From Trichopria drosophilae (Eukaryota > Arthropoda > Insecta > Hymenoptera > Diapriidae), in NCBI GenBank assembly GCA_030407085.1, contig CM059585.1:6317001-6381000 (forward strand): a DNA stretch of 64,000 nt. The letters run 5' to 3'. Of the stretch, positions 1 through 11,100 are shown piece by piece (position 1 is the stretch's first letter; every line of letters begins with the position of its first letter). The notes under the pieces are model-generated. The model was not told the origin of the DNA. It was given only the letters and a program-made list of their open reading frames with translations, and ran no database searches. A program made the position numbers and the translations under genes.

Positions 1-713
1 AAGCTGTGATAAATGTATAACGCTATCAACTCTAATTTATTATACAATTTTTACAAATATTTCATTAATTTGACGATTTTGTTCATACAAAACTATTACT
101 CATTCATAGTTCACATTTATAATTGATTTATATTATTCTTTAGATAATCTCGTAGTTGTTATTTTGTTTTATAATGTATACAGAGAACATTACCTGCAGT
201 ATGTTATTTATGTCATTTCTATTTTGTATCCAATAAGAAGTGTTTGGAATTTTTTGTGAAATTAAGAACCAAGTAAATAAAGTTTCATTAAAAATATGTG
301 TAATATATTATGTAGCACTTACTTCTGTTTTTAAATTCTTCGTAAATTTATTATTATAATTTTCTCTAATTACTCTATTGAATCTTGAATCGAACGACTG
401 AATGTTATTTGTATTCCATTCACTAAATTATATGTCGTGTCGAATAAAAAAAGTACGGCATTTTGTTGGACAATGTGAGTAACAAAAAAAAAACATTATT
501 TTTAAACATTCGTACAATTTTTGCAACTGAAAATTGATTCTTATTCTCAGTCTGCCATATACAAAATGCCGCATGCGTTTTATGATTTGCTTGCATATAC
601 GCACGTGTAAGCACATAAATGATTAATTCCCATTTCTGTCGCTTGGTGGCGAGGTAAACCATGATAAAAAGGTGAAATAACACAGGACCACAAAAAAATT
701 TTTTGGGAGTTTC
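1..713. other. AT-rich flank
   Basis: No credible ORF, splice pair or repeat recognised. Short frames here are chance opens in AT-rich DNA. Confidence 0.5.
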
Positions 714-928
714 CTTTAATCAGATGTAGTGGATCTTATAGATTTTGGGTCGATAAAAACGAATCCGTTACCCGATTTGGCCCATCACGTCAGGTTTTCG
801 AAATATCGTATCCGGAAATTGAAATTAGTGGATAGGATATCTCGAAAACTTGACGTGATAGCCCAAATCGGGCTACGGATTCGTTTTCAGCGTCCCAAAA
901 TCTATAAGCTCCACTACCTCTGATTAAT
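714..928. mobile_element. Hairpin MITE, near-perfect inverted repeat
   Basis: Left arm starts TTTAATCAGATGTAGTGG and passes through TAGATTTTGGG and CATCACGTCAGG. The right arm is its reverse complement, ending CCACTACCTCTGATTAA. Arms are about 90 bases with a short centre near 820. A transcript would fold into a long hairpin. Confidence 0.75.
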
Positions 929-1034
929 ATAAACTCACGAATTTTGTTTTTATTGTGGACCTGTAATTATTAAGTTAAAATCAAATTAAGGTTTTATCAA
1001 AATAGGTCGGCAAAAAAACCAAATTCGGGGATTT

Positions 1035-1165
1035 ATTTTAATCAAAGATAGTGGATCTTATAGATTTTGGGTCGCTGAAAACGAATCCATAGCCCGATTT
1101 CGGCTATCACGTCAAGTTTTCGAGATATCCTATCCGCTAATTTTAATTTCCGGAATTCTGTTTTA
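1035..1165. mobile_element. Half copy of the same hairpin MITE
   Basis: Repeats the left-arm end (TTTTAATCAAAGATAGTGG) and runs through TATCACGTCAAGTTTTCGAG, then loses similarity after about 1145. Only one arm is present, so it is a truncated copy in the same orientation. Confidence 0.65.
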
Positions 1166-1289
1166 TTTTTCTGAAATGTTTCAAAATCAACCGTTGATAC
1201 TGAAATTAATTTAATTAAAGAATTCATTGTTCTTCTATACTTCTCTTACTGAAGAATGGGCAACCGGAGAAAAATTTGTTGGATATTAT

Positions 1290-1412
1290 CGACATAATAA
1301 CTCCAATGACTGAACCACTAAGCTACGTTGGATTACAGGATATAAATATATTATTTATTCAGTCATTCCATTTGTACGTCCCAGTCCCAGGTTCGAGTCC
1401 AACTTGATCAAT
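1290..1412. repeat. tRNA-like fragments with promoter-box similarity
   Basis: The reverse strand near 1300-1332 reads TAGCTTAGTGGTTCAGTCA, like a tRNA A box. The forward strand near 1389-1402 reads CAGGTTCGAGTCC, like a B box. The two boxes are on opposite strands, so no tRNA can form. An inverted tRNA-derived SINE relic is the simplest reading. Confidence 0.35.
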
Positions 1413-1870
1413 TTTTTTCGATTATTTGTTTTAATGCTGTTTCAATGATATGTTATAATGCCTTAATTTGCATTTATTACAAATTTCATTACAGCTCAAA
1501 ATTAATGCTAGAAAATGAATAATTATGCACGATAATGTCCAACAAATTTTTAGCTGGACACATTTAGATAACAGCATTTTTTGAAGTAAATAAGTTTCAT
1601 AAAAAATATGTGTCATAGCGAGTAAATGGGTGTATAAATGATAATATTATTACTTGCTTATTACTCTACTAAATTATTACTATGGTGTAGTTTCAGCGGC
1701 CAGGAAATCTAATAAATACTTTTTTAATTTAACAATTAATATATGAATTTTCGAAAAATATTGTCAATTCACGTTTAATATCAGACTTTTCTATTGTAAA
1801 TGAGTTTTTAAAGAATACAAAAGCATCAATGAGTGTTTTTAGCGTTGAAAGTCGAGATACTATGGTATAA

Positions 1871-1964
1871 TACTAAGTTAACTACTATCTACTAAGTTAA
1901 CTACTATGTTAACTACTATCTACTAAGTTAACTACTAAGTTAACTACTAAGTTAACTACTATCT
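1871..1964. repeat. GTTAAC minisatellite
   Basis: Tandem ACTAAGTTAACT and ACTATCT units, with six GTTAAC palindromes in about 94 bases. Confidence 0.85.
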
Positions 1965-2227
1965 TTTTCAATTTCGGTAATATACGTATCATTCTTATTG
2001 AAGAGTGGACATTTGGAATATTTCTAATGGCAAATTAGAGGCAGATTAAAAACCAGTGAAATATTTGGAGATTTATTATAGCTCTATTTAGTTTAAATTA
2101 ATGAAGGTTCTTTATTATGTGTACAATATAAGATCATATGCATTTATCTTATGATTTTTAACACCTTTTTAATATTGTTTAATTTTCTCGCAAATAAATG
2201 AGTGACGCACGTAAACAAATAAGAAAA

Positions 2228-2275
2228 ACACTTGTTCTGGCGGGGATCGAACCTGCGCTCCTCGTTTATTATGCT
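2228..2275 (-). repeat. tRNA 3'-half-like fragment
   Basis: The - strand reads GCGCAGGTTCGATCCCCGCC, a B box plus acceptor-like stem, but the 5' half does not fold into a D arm. A tRNA pseudogene or SINE fragment is likelier than a working tRNA. Confidence 0.35.
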
Positions 2276-2542
2276 AAATAGCCCTGTAAAATTCAATGAA
2301 ATTCTTAATCTAACAATATTTTTTCAACACCATATATCGTACGTTATATTATTCAAAGTAATAACTCTACGAGGCCTAATTAATGCAACCATCTTTGACA
2401 TTCTCCTTACATATTTACAACAAAACTTTATTGTAAAACTTTGTTGTAAATAAATGTTGTTAAATAATAACGTTAAATAAACGTTAAATAAATGCGAATG
2501 AACTATTTACGATAGATTTACATTAAGTAAACTAAATACTAA

Positions 2543-2616
2543 TACAGTAGCATTTGTCTTATTCTAATTTTCTACTCTCCGGTGGTATATTTATAACTTA
2601 AGGGTAGGACTACTGT
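2543..2616. mobile_element. Internally deleted CAGTAG/CTACTG MITE
   Basis: Starts CAGTAGCATTTGTCTTATTC, ends GGGTAGGACTACTG, flanked by TA on both sides. The ends match the 270-base elements at 23099 and 31485, so this is a short deletion derivative. Confidence 0.6.
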
Positions 2617-3029
2617 ACGTATTCTAAACTTGAAATATACGCGATTTTTATACGCTGTACACGTAAACCATAATACTATGCTTCATTTCTTAAAATTTGA
2701 CGTTGAATCAACGTAACGTATTAAACATAACTATTTATACCTCCGTTTCATATAGTTTACAATTGCATATAAAAGTGCATTAAATTTCATGATATTTGTG
2801 TCAATGTTTTGCATTCTATGACACGTATTGGTTTATACTATAATGTTTGCTGCAGTATAAACTTCGTGTTATGATTATGATATACATTACGTTAAAATTA
2901 CTTCATACGAAACCAATATCAAACATGATATTCTTAAAATAAATAAAATAATTTTAAAATAATAAAAAGGCATGTATTATCTAAATTAGACAGCTGATAG
3001 GTACGAAGGTACAAAAAAAACATTTGCGT

Positions 3030-3365
3030 GTCATTGGCTCGTCACTGAAGGGGGAAAATGAACAAGTGTGTATGACGTACCTGAGATCTGGCTAAATGGA
3101 AAGAAGGAACGTTGGTTGGCCAGTGACCGCTTAGTGCATATAGTGTGCGCTAGTAACCCAGGCCGTCAACTAGTCGGTCGAGGTCGATATCGACAAAACA
3201 CGACAGAAACCGATCTTATTTTTTTTTAGTTTTTTTAGTCAAGTTTTCTGGTGTCAATCGTTTCCCCGTGTTCACGACTCTAAAACTCGCAATCAAATAT
3301 GAGACTAACCTACTGTGATCTTTTGTATTTACAGTGAAGTACCTGTACTGTTTGTTTTTGTACAG
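3030..3365 (+). promoter_or_regulatory. Candidate promoter and first noncoding exon of the MDR gene
   Basis: A GC- and CpG-richer stretch in very AT-rich surroundings, with TAGTGCATATAGTGTGCGC near 3134 and a paired GGTCGA/TCGACA region near 3180. It ends in TACAG|gtgcgt, a plausible donor at 3366 that could splice to 7823. No long reading frame is present. Only composition and the donor support the call. Confidence 0.3.
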
Positions 3366-5640
3366 GTGCGTACAAATTTTATGTTGTTTTTTAACATTAT
3401 TCTTTTATGGTTTCAAATAATCGTAATATCATCCACACAGTGTTAAAATAGTAATACAATAGAAGAATTAAATACAGAAAAGTTACTGAATAATAAATTT
3501 CAAATCATAACAAACCGTGCGGTGTAATGAAAATAAATCAACTTGCATTAATCGCCATAAATTCATAATATTAACTTCGTAATATAAATAATAAAATAAC
3601 AACTTCTTACAATAGTGAATAAATTTATTATACTTTTAAAAATAAATTATTCCATGGATTAGTACTTGCAAGGATATTTTCAAATTTATGACGTGTGTTT
3701 TGTTTCGGATTATATCTACAGAAGAACTAAGAAACAAACCACGTCCTGCTATGATATTACAATGCATTGACAGAAATAAAATGAGAAAAATGCAGCATTT
3801 TATGCAAAATGATCTAAAGATAATATAAAATTTAATTTCTATAATGTGTTTATTAAGTCGTCCGAGAGGAAGTGATTAGATTGAAAAGTATTCCCAAATA
3901 ATCAAAATCAAGATATGAAACTTGTTTTTTTCTTGTGTTTCTCACGTTTCTTTATTAAAAATATATCAATGCTTAACGCAATTAATATATGTTACAATAT
4001 TTACGACGTTAAAAAACTTCAAATGTGGAGCCCATGTTTTAGGTTATTTATTAAAACATTTATGTTTAACAATTGCCGGAGTATTAAAACTTAATGTCCC
4101 ATATATACTTTCCTGTATGTTTAATTATTTATATCTATTAAAACACCCGGAAAAGTTATACGACTATATAAAACAGACACATTTCTGAATCATCTAGTAA
4201 TGTGGCTAATTCAGTCATATCTCTAGGTAATTCAGACACATGTCTATTTAATATACTTATCACTTAAGTGCTTTGAATTGAATTCAGATGAACTACTTAC
4301 ATCACGTTAGATAATATTTTTGAATAATACTTAGTTGTACAATGAGTCACAATAAATAAACAATAAAATTGTCATTTTTCTTTCCAATATCTGACTATAT
4401 CAACATATTAAATATTTCTTCTATGATTTCGAATATACCGTAATGATTTTTATTGATATTTATTTTCTTTGATTTTTTTCTTATGTTCTGCAATTTACAA
4501 CTTTTTAGTCTTCGCGATATTTTTTCTTTTCAATTATTTCAATGACAATCGATCAACATTTACCTGCCTTATCTTCATCTGCTTTTCCTTTAGTTAGTTC
4601 GTATTGATTTTCTCGATTTTAACAGTAACACAATATTAAACATTCTGCTCGCGTTTTATATACATTATTTAGAACAATTTTTATATAGTTTAGTCTTGGT
4701 GAGGTCTAAATACTTTAAAACCGCTTTTAGTACCTACACAAAAAAAAATAATTAGTAAGTTCTACCCAGATGTTAGTAAAAATAATTAAAAGAACAATCC
4801 TGATTTTCTGCAATTTATCTGGAATTTATTTTTTAAATACTTGATTAACGCTAATGATGTATTAAAAACTTTTCTAAGTAAACAAATTCAGATAATTTTT
4901 ATATTTAATGTAACTTGTGTCGATTTTCTGACGAGTGCTGTTATAGAATATCTAGCCTAGTTTTTCGTTAATCTGTGATTAAACCTCATTTAAAAACTTA
5001 TTACCTAAAAGCTAGAGTACTATTTATTTATATTTTTCAATAAATTTTGCTTTTAAATGATATTTGATCAATTTTACATAACTAAGTTTGGCAAATTCTA
5101 CTCGAGATTTTTTTCGTGTATCATCAATTGAAATCTAGTTATTGGCATTTATATTTTGCTAAAAATTAAAAAATCTATTGGAATTTTTTTCGACACAACG
5201 ATAAATGTTACATCAATGGATGTTGGAGGTATTCTGATGAAAAAAACGCCTACCATCAATATAAATGATTCAATGCAATATTTTTTTATACGAATTTTGA
5301 CTTGGCAGTGTTGGATTTTGCTAAAACAAAATTTTCATCAAGAATGTTTCGTTTTACTTTTTGCCTGAAATAAATTCTTACTTTTTTCGAAATGAAGAAG
5401 TAATAAATATTGTTACAGCAACATTAAAGGTGACTCCACAGACCGTTATTTTTTAAATACTTAAAGTAACACTTCTAATTATATTAGAAACACATTAAAA
5501 TAGACTTATGATAATACTCACTGAGAGGTATTAAGTCTTCTCAAAGTATAACTTTCGAAGTATATTCTGTTGCTAAGAACAATAGTTCTTCTGGAATTTT
5601 CACATCATATCGCATTTTCGAGAAAAATTGATAAAAAATA
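3366..5640. other. AT-rich, no feature seen
   Basis: Small frames at 3922-4188 and 5156-5368 are low-complexity AT-driven opens with no recognisable motif. If the 3.0 kb candidate exon is real, this is MDR 5' intron. Confidence 0.45.
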
Positions 5641-5970
5641 GTACATTGTAGAACTAGGGAGCAAAATGGACATTTACCGATAAATTTGCAACCCCCTATT
5701 CGCGCGTGTTGCTAGTATTAGTTTCTGACATGAGAACGTGCTGTTTTACTACTAGGTATACTTATTTTGCTCCACAGGAGAACATTCTATTTTGCTCCCA
5801 CGATATAGACAGCAAAATAAAATTTTGCGCTCAGTGTTTAAAAATAGGATGTTGTCGAATTAGGGACCAAAATAGGTGTTTGCCCTATGAATCTTATTTT
5901 GCTCTTGGATATAATTATTTTGCTCCCTAAGGAGAGAATGTGCTTTTTTGCTCCCGCAGTATAGGGAGCA
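5640..5970. mobile_element. GGGAGCAAAAT-rich foldback element, copy 1
   Basis: Repeated AGGGAGCAAAAT and its complement ATTTTGCTCCC alternate through the segment (5657, 5766, 5791, 5896, 5920, 5950, 5967). Its left edge, GTACATTGTAGAACTAGGGA, is matched inverted at 23.87 kb by CCCTAGTTGCACAATGCAC. Confidence 0.6.
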
Positions 5971-5987
5971 AAATATCATTGTTTTCA

Positions 5988-6176
5988 TACCGAGAGGAAA
6001 GCTGAGACTTGATATGATGAAAGATGCCGCTTATCCTCTCGGCCATAAAGAACAATCGTATACTCCCTTAGGGAAATAAAAAAAGAATGTCTCAGACTGC
6101 ATGTTTCTCACCCTCGGCTTCGCTTCGGGTAAAAATTACACGCAGTCTGAGACATTCTTTATTTTATCTCCCTCGT
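5988..6176. repeat. Two successive hairpins
   Basis: CCGAGAGGA (5989) pairs with TCCTCTCGG (about 6035). Then TAGGGAAATAAAAAAAGAAT and GTCTCAGACTGC pair with GCAGTCTGAGAC and ATTCTTTATTTTATCTCCC at 6142-6173. The loop holds CCCTCGGCTTCGCTTCGGG. Confidence 0.7.
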
Positions 6177-6869
6177 TGAGTAATTTACTATTTGCGCACC
6201 AAATGTGACAAAACCAGATTTTGACAAATTCAACATCACTTTTTACCAGAACTCACCGTTATTGGGAATTCTGAGGGCACCACCATCTACAGCACTACAA
6301 AATAGTTTGTAAATGACACCTCGTCATTTTTTGTTTCATTTTTCGTCAAATACACATTGAATCATAAATGAACCATTATATTTTGGATTTGTGATCAATT
6401 TTGAGACAGGTTGAATCCGGTTCGGTTTCTTATCCATCGATTTCATCCAGCTGAAACCTGTATTTAACATTTAAAATGCATACTATCAGAGTTTTTTTTG
6501 TCGGAATATTCACTACTTGGAAATCCAGAATGATCGTGTCGAAAGATACCGCATGCAAAAATCTTCTTTCAAAGACAACATAATAAGTTCGACTCCAAGC
6601 AAGTGACATTTGTTTCATATGGTAATTTCTCTACCATTACTTTATTTTCCCCCAGAAAAGTAACAATTTTTACTACTTTCTGATCTGTTCTCAATTATTC
6701 TTTCAGGATAGAATGTACCCACTTATCATTTTTTTAGAGATATCAATATTTACTTTATGTGATTATATGCTTAACCCACAAAGATTTTACTAACACAGAA
6801 AGCAATATTTTCTAATATTTTTATGTTGAGTTTAATTTAGTTTCAGTATACATTTTAACACCCAAGTAA

Positions 6870-7021
6870 GGTGCTGTACTTAAATTACGTAACACAATTT
6901 TTTGGTATTCTGGACCCCCCCCCCCCCCCCGTAACGCTATTCGCCAAACCCTTAGCAATGGGTGTAACGCAGGCCTGGACCCCCCCCCCCCTTCGGCGTT
7001 ACGTAATTTAAGTACAGCCCC
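6870..7021. mobile_element. PIF/Harbinger-like MITE with poly-C tracts
   Basis: Terminal inverted repeats GGTGCTGTACTTAAATTACG and its complement ending AAGTACAGCCCC, flanked by TAA target duplications (6867-6869 and 7022-7024). A 3-base TWA duplication with G-rich ends fits PIF/Harbinger. Two long C runs lie inside. Confidence 0.7.
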
Positions 7022-7024
7022 TAA

Positions 7025-7822
7025 ACAAAAGTAGTGATATTGAATTTACAATGGAATACAAAAACTTCGTTAATAATGTTTTTATTCATTTATGATTTGC
7101 ATATTTTCTTTTAAGCACTAGTCCGTAATAGAAGGAAAAATGTTGAAGTTGTCGCACGTGGATAAAAAAGTGAATGACGCGTTATCTCTCATTTTATCGT
7201 TTCGAGTACATTGTAGTGAGTGCAACTGGTCGGCAATCTGTTTATATTTTTATCAAATCGACCCATAAAGTAAAACTATTCAAGCAAGGTGTGTGTTCAA
7301 ATTAAGTATTACTATTTGTCATTGATTTCTTGTTTCCTAAACTCTCTTCATACAATTAGTTTTTGTTATTAATATCCCACAAAATCGTGGCTTTGTCAAC
7401 ATAGTAATTTATTTAGGTGTGAATGGAACGACAAAATTAATTCTTAAATTATGTGTAGACTAATTCAAGCTATTCAATTAAATATACTGAGTGGCCTGAA
7501 GGGAAATTTATATGCATAAAATGATAGCAATAATACTGCTGTATGAACATCATCAAAAATAGATAATTTCGTAATTGAAACAAATTTTAAACAATCACTA
7601 GTATAATGTAAACACATGACCGTGACATTCCGTAAATGGAATTAGTCGTTCTTCCGAGAAAAAGTACAAGATAAGACAACTTTGTCAATAGACCATCAAA
7701 TATCTGTTGTGAGCCAAAGGGAATAATTTAATATTTGTTTGGAGTTTCCAAACACACAATAATAAAAAACATGTATATAGTTCAATAATTAGCAAAGATT
7801 GTCTCATTAATGTAATTTTCAG
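7025..7822. other. AT-rich 5' flank or intron of the MDR gene
   Basis: A possible alternative leader exon ends at CAAGCAAG|gtgtgt near 7287; nothing else recognisable. Confidence 0.3.
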
Positions 7823-7999
7823 CTACAAATGGATAATGTAACGACTACCTCGCGATAAAACATTACGATTATAACGATAAGATATAAAATCCAGGCGGAT
7901 CTATTGTGACGAGCAACCTGGTGGCTCAGAAGGTGATAATCGCTTGTGAAGGCAACAACGATCAGGAAAGTGGGATGAAAACGAAATTACGACGAAAAA
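7823..7999 (+). promoter_or_regulatory. 5' UTR part of the first coding exon of the MDR gene, with upstream ATGs
   Basis: A T-rich acceptor (aattttcag, ending 7822) precedes this stretch and the strong donor at 8137 closes the same exon. It contains a 9-codon upstream ORF (7829-7858) and an ATG at 7975 whose frame runs to 8127 and overlaps the proposed start at 8000. If transcribed as drawn, these could limit translation of the transporter. The exon boundary is inferred from splice signals only. Confidence 0.45.
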
Positions 8000-8136
8000 A
8001 TGCGGAATCCCAAAAAGTTACGACTTTTCATCCCGAAGCCAACGAATTCGGTCGGTTTGCAACAAAGACAACAAAACAACGAATTTGCCAAACAGGTCAT
8101 CTTCGAAACCAACAAACCAAAAGATAGCGTCCAATT
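8000..8136 (+). CDS. Mdr49: MDR coding exon 1 (start codon)
   Basis: Encodes residues 1-45 plus two bases of codon 46; basic and polar, cytosolic N-terminus. ATG at 8000-8002 has a good context (aaaATG). The exon ends CCAATT|gtaagt, a strong donor in phase 2 that fits the C at 9276. Two earlier ATGs in the same exon (7829 and 7975) open short frames that stop, so they would act as upstream ORFs. The start choice is inferred, not proven. Confidence 0.6.
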
Positions 8137-11100
8137 GTAAGTTGAAATACTGCACAACACAACAAAACTATATATTTTATGCTTGATAGTTTGTGTTTAA
8201 TTCATATTTATCATTACTCAAAAATTTCACTAACTTACATCAGTCATTCAGTTTATCACATATAAAATTAACTATAAATTCAAATGTTATTAATAAGAAA
8301 AAAAAGGCATCGATAATATCTGAAAATGACTTTGCGCCGCCTTCTTGAAGTTTCTTTTTTATATTTTCTAAAAAGTAATTGAATTTTTTTAGTTTTTTTT
8401 CTTGTGTTCCATGAAAAAAATTACCATATTTTAAGGATTTTTTCCGTGATTTTCTATAAAAGAAAAGGGGTTGAATTGTTTCATCTACTTTGTTTAATAA
8501 AAACATTGCCAATATCGTATTTATATTTGTACAGTGCACGCGTTTGTAAACCCACATTGATAGTTTTGAAGAAATAAAATTAGAATATTTTTTACATTCC
8601 TTAACACACCTTTTTTCTATCCTAACCTACAAGTGTAACTAAATAATTTTTCCTTTTATGAGGTTATATATGCACGAAAGATTTGTCTTTACGAAATGTA
8701 TAATTCTTTTTTAAATATGTAAATTTTGTATGATTGTTTAAAGGTGGTAATTCAACGCTGAGAATTGGGGGAACATTATATCTTTTCTTTGAGAGCTCAA
8801 GTTTTCTTATGTTATATTATACTTACAACTGCTTGTGAACTGCTTAACATATCAATTCCTATTAAAAATATTTTCGTTACATTACATTTTGTACTTTCAG
8901 CTGCTAAAAGTAGCTAGTTTTAATTTCTTTTTTGGATAATTCTTGAAAGCTGATCTCGATTTTTATAGAACATACCTTTTTGGAAAATTTGTAAACTTAA
9001 AATTGTAGAATCTCAAATTGAAAAAAATTTATTTCAGCAAACTCAATGGGTAAAAAAGGATGAAGACGATGATAAAATATTGAAAACCTTCATAAAAGTA
9101 GGTTTCTGGGTAAAGAGGTCATTTTGTTAGGCTAGTATCCATCTTGATATTCAGATAGTTTTTTAGGTAAAAATTATGTAAATATTGCCATCTTAGAATA
9201 ATGACAAATATTGCGATTTTGATTACATGTAGATCCAAGATTGTAAAGATCCTAACACTAAATATAATGTTTCAGCACTTCAAAGGATAAACCGCAAGAT
9301 GAAAAAAAAGAAGTGTCGCCAACAATTCCCTATTTTTATTTGGTAAGACTGCTTTTAATTGTCATTAATTTGCATGTGTATATCGGATTGTATCATATCT
9401 AGATAGCTAGATAGAAATATGAAAAGCAAACACAAATCTCATCTTTTTACAAATTGACACATGTCTTTTGAATAGAAGTTGTATATTTATTAATAAAAAC
9501 CGGTAAGTGTTTGATGACCAGATGTAACACCCTCCTAAGTTATTATTTCTAATTATATCCCAAAAAAGAATACTAAAATACTTCCTATATGCCTTTACCC
9601 AATGTCATTGCTTTGATAGAGAATGAAATAACGAAGATAAGCTCAATTCATATACAGGATGGTTCAGTACTTGACGAGGTTACAAATTAAATAATGTTTT
9701 CTTATATAAGTATAATACATGATTTCGAAACCCGCATCATAAAATTACTAAATGATCAAATGAAAATTTATTCTACAAATATTACATAGAGGAGAGTTCT
9801 TTCTGCGTTAGAATCTCTAGCAAGCAAATTGTAAAGATTTTTTTCAAATTCTGTAATTTTAAACACTATTAATATTTGTAATTAACCACTCTCTTAGTTC
9901 TTTCCGTGATTTGGTAATAACAGAAAAAATATCTTAAGGGATTAAAATTAAACATTCAAATGACTATCAAAACGTAGTGCTTGATTTTTTATAGGAACTA
10001 ATTTAACCTAAATTAAGATTTAAACCAGTTTATTTATAGGTACACTGAAAAAAAATTAGTGGTTATGAAATTTTACTTGATTCAAGAAAATGGTATCTTC
10101 GAACAATGGCAACAACGATAAATATTTATTAAAAAGAATATTCACCGTTTAATTGGAAAAAAATCCTTTGCTAAAATGAATATTTAATTAATTCCACAAA
10201 ATATTTTTTCAAGAAAACCAATGCTTTGTTTAAGCAATGCATTCTTTTGTTTCAGTAAATATTTACTTGAAAAAAATAGTTATTTACTTCACCGTATTAA
10301 ATAAATTTCTTCCTCCTAAACATGACCTAAATACGCAGGGGAATTAGGTAGATTTATTTATTATAGTCTATATTATTAAGTCTAATTTAATGTAGTCTCT
10401 ACTAAATAGATATTAATCACTCATGCTCGAATTAGCTCACACTTCAACGCAAGTTTTTCTTTCAATTCAAAACGCATGATTTATAAATTAATTTCGCTTA
10501 GAATACGCATAATGGCAAAAGTGAAATGCTTTTATATGAAATGAGAATCGATTTCTCAGATTGCGAATATACAGAATAATTTATTCGCCACCTGTTGAGA
10601 ATAACTAGAAACGAGCATAGAGACACAGAAACTCAATGAACCGCTAAAGAGCCTTTGTAAGCCCCATGCCAAAAATGCTCCTTTTTCGTATCTCGAATAT
10701 TTAAACTTATTTTATGCCAATTGGTTACATATGATGACCCAATAATCCCTGCAAAATTTCAAAGTGAGCATATTCCCCGTTTCGGAAATATGAGAGGTCA
10801 AAGTTGACCATGTCCAATAAAAAGTGTACATCAATTTCACATTTATACTCGAATAATAATGTTAACAAAAAATCAGACGATATGGTTCTTTACAGATTTT
10901 TGGCTGTTGATTACGAATATGAAGTCAGATTTTAAAAATTCAAAATGGCGGATCCAATATGGCGGACGACTTTTTTGAAAATCGATCTAATTTGCTTAAA
11001 AATTATTACTTGGGGGTTTTTGGGGTCGCTGATTACGAATCTGATGTCATATTTTAAAAATTCAAAATGGCGGACGACTTTTAAAAAATCAAATGCAATT

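Noticed and set aside
2228..2275. A functional tRNA gene on the - strand
   Set aside because: Only the T-arm and acceptor-like 3' part is convincing; the 5' half does not fold.
8240..8557. - strand 105-residue Lys-rich frame in MDR intron 1
   Set aside because: AT-driven composition, no recognisable domain, antisense to the intron of a real gene. Kept only as a possibility.
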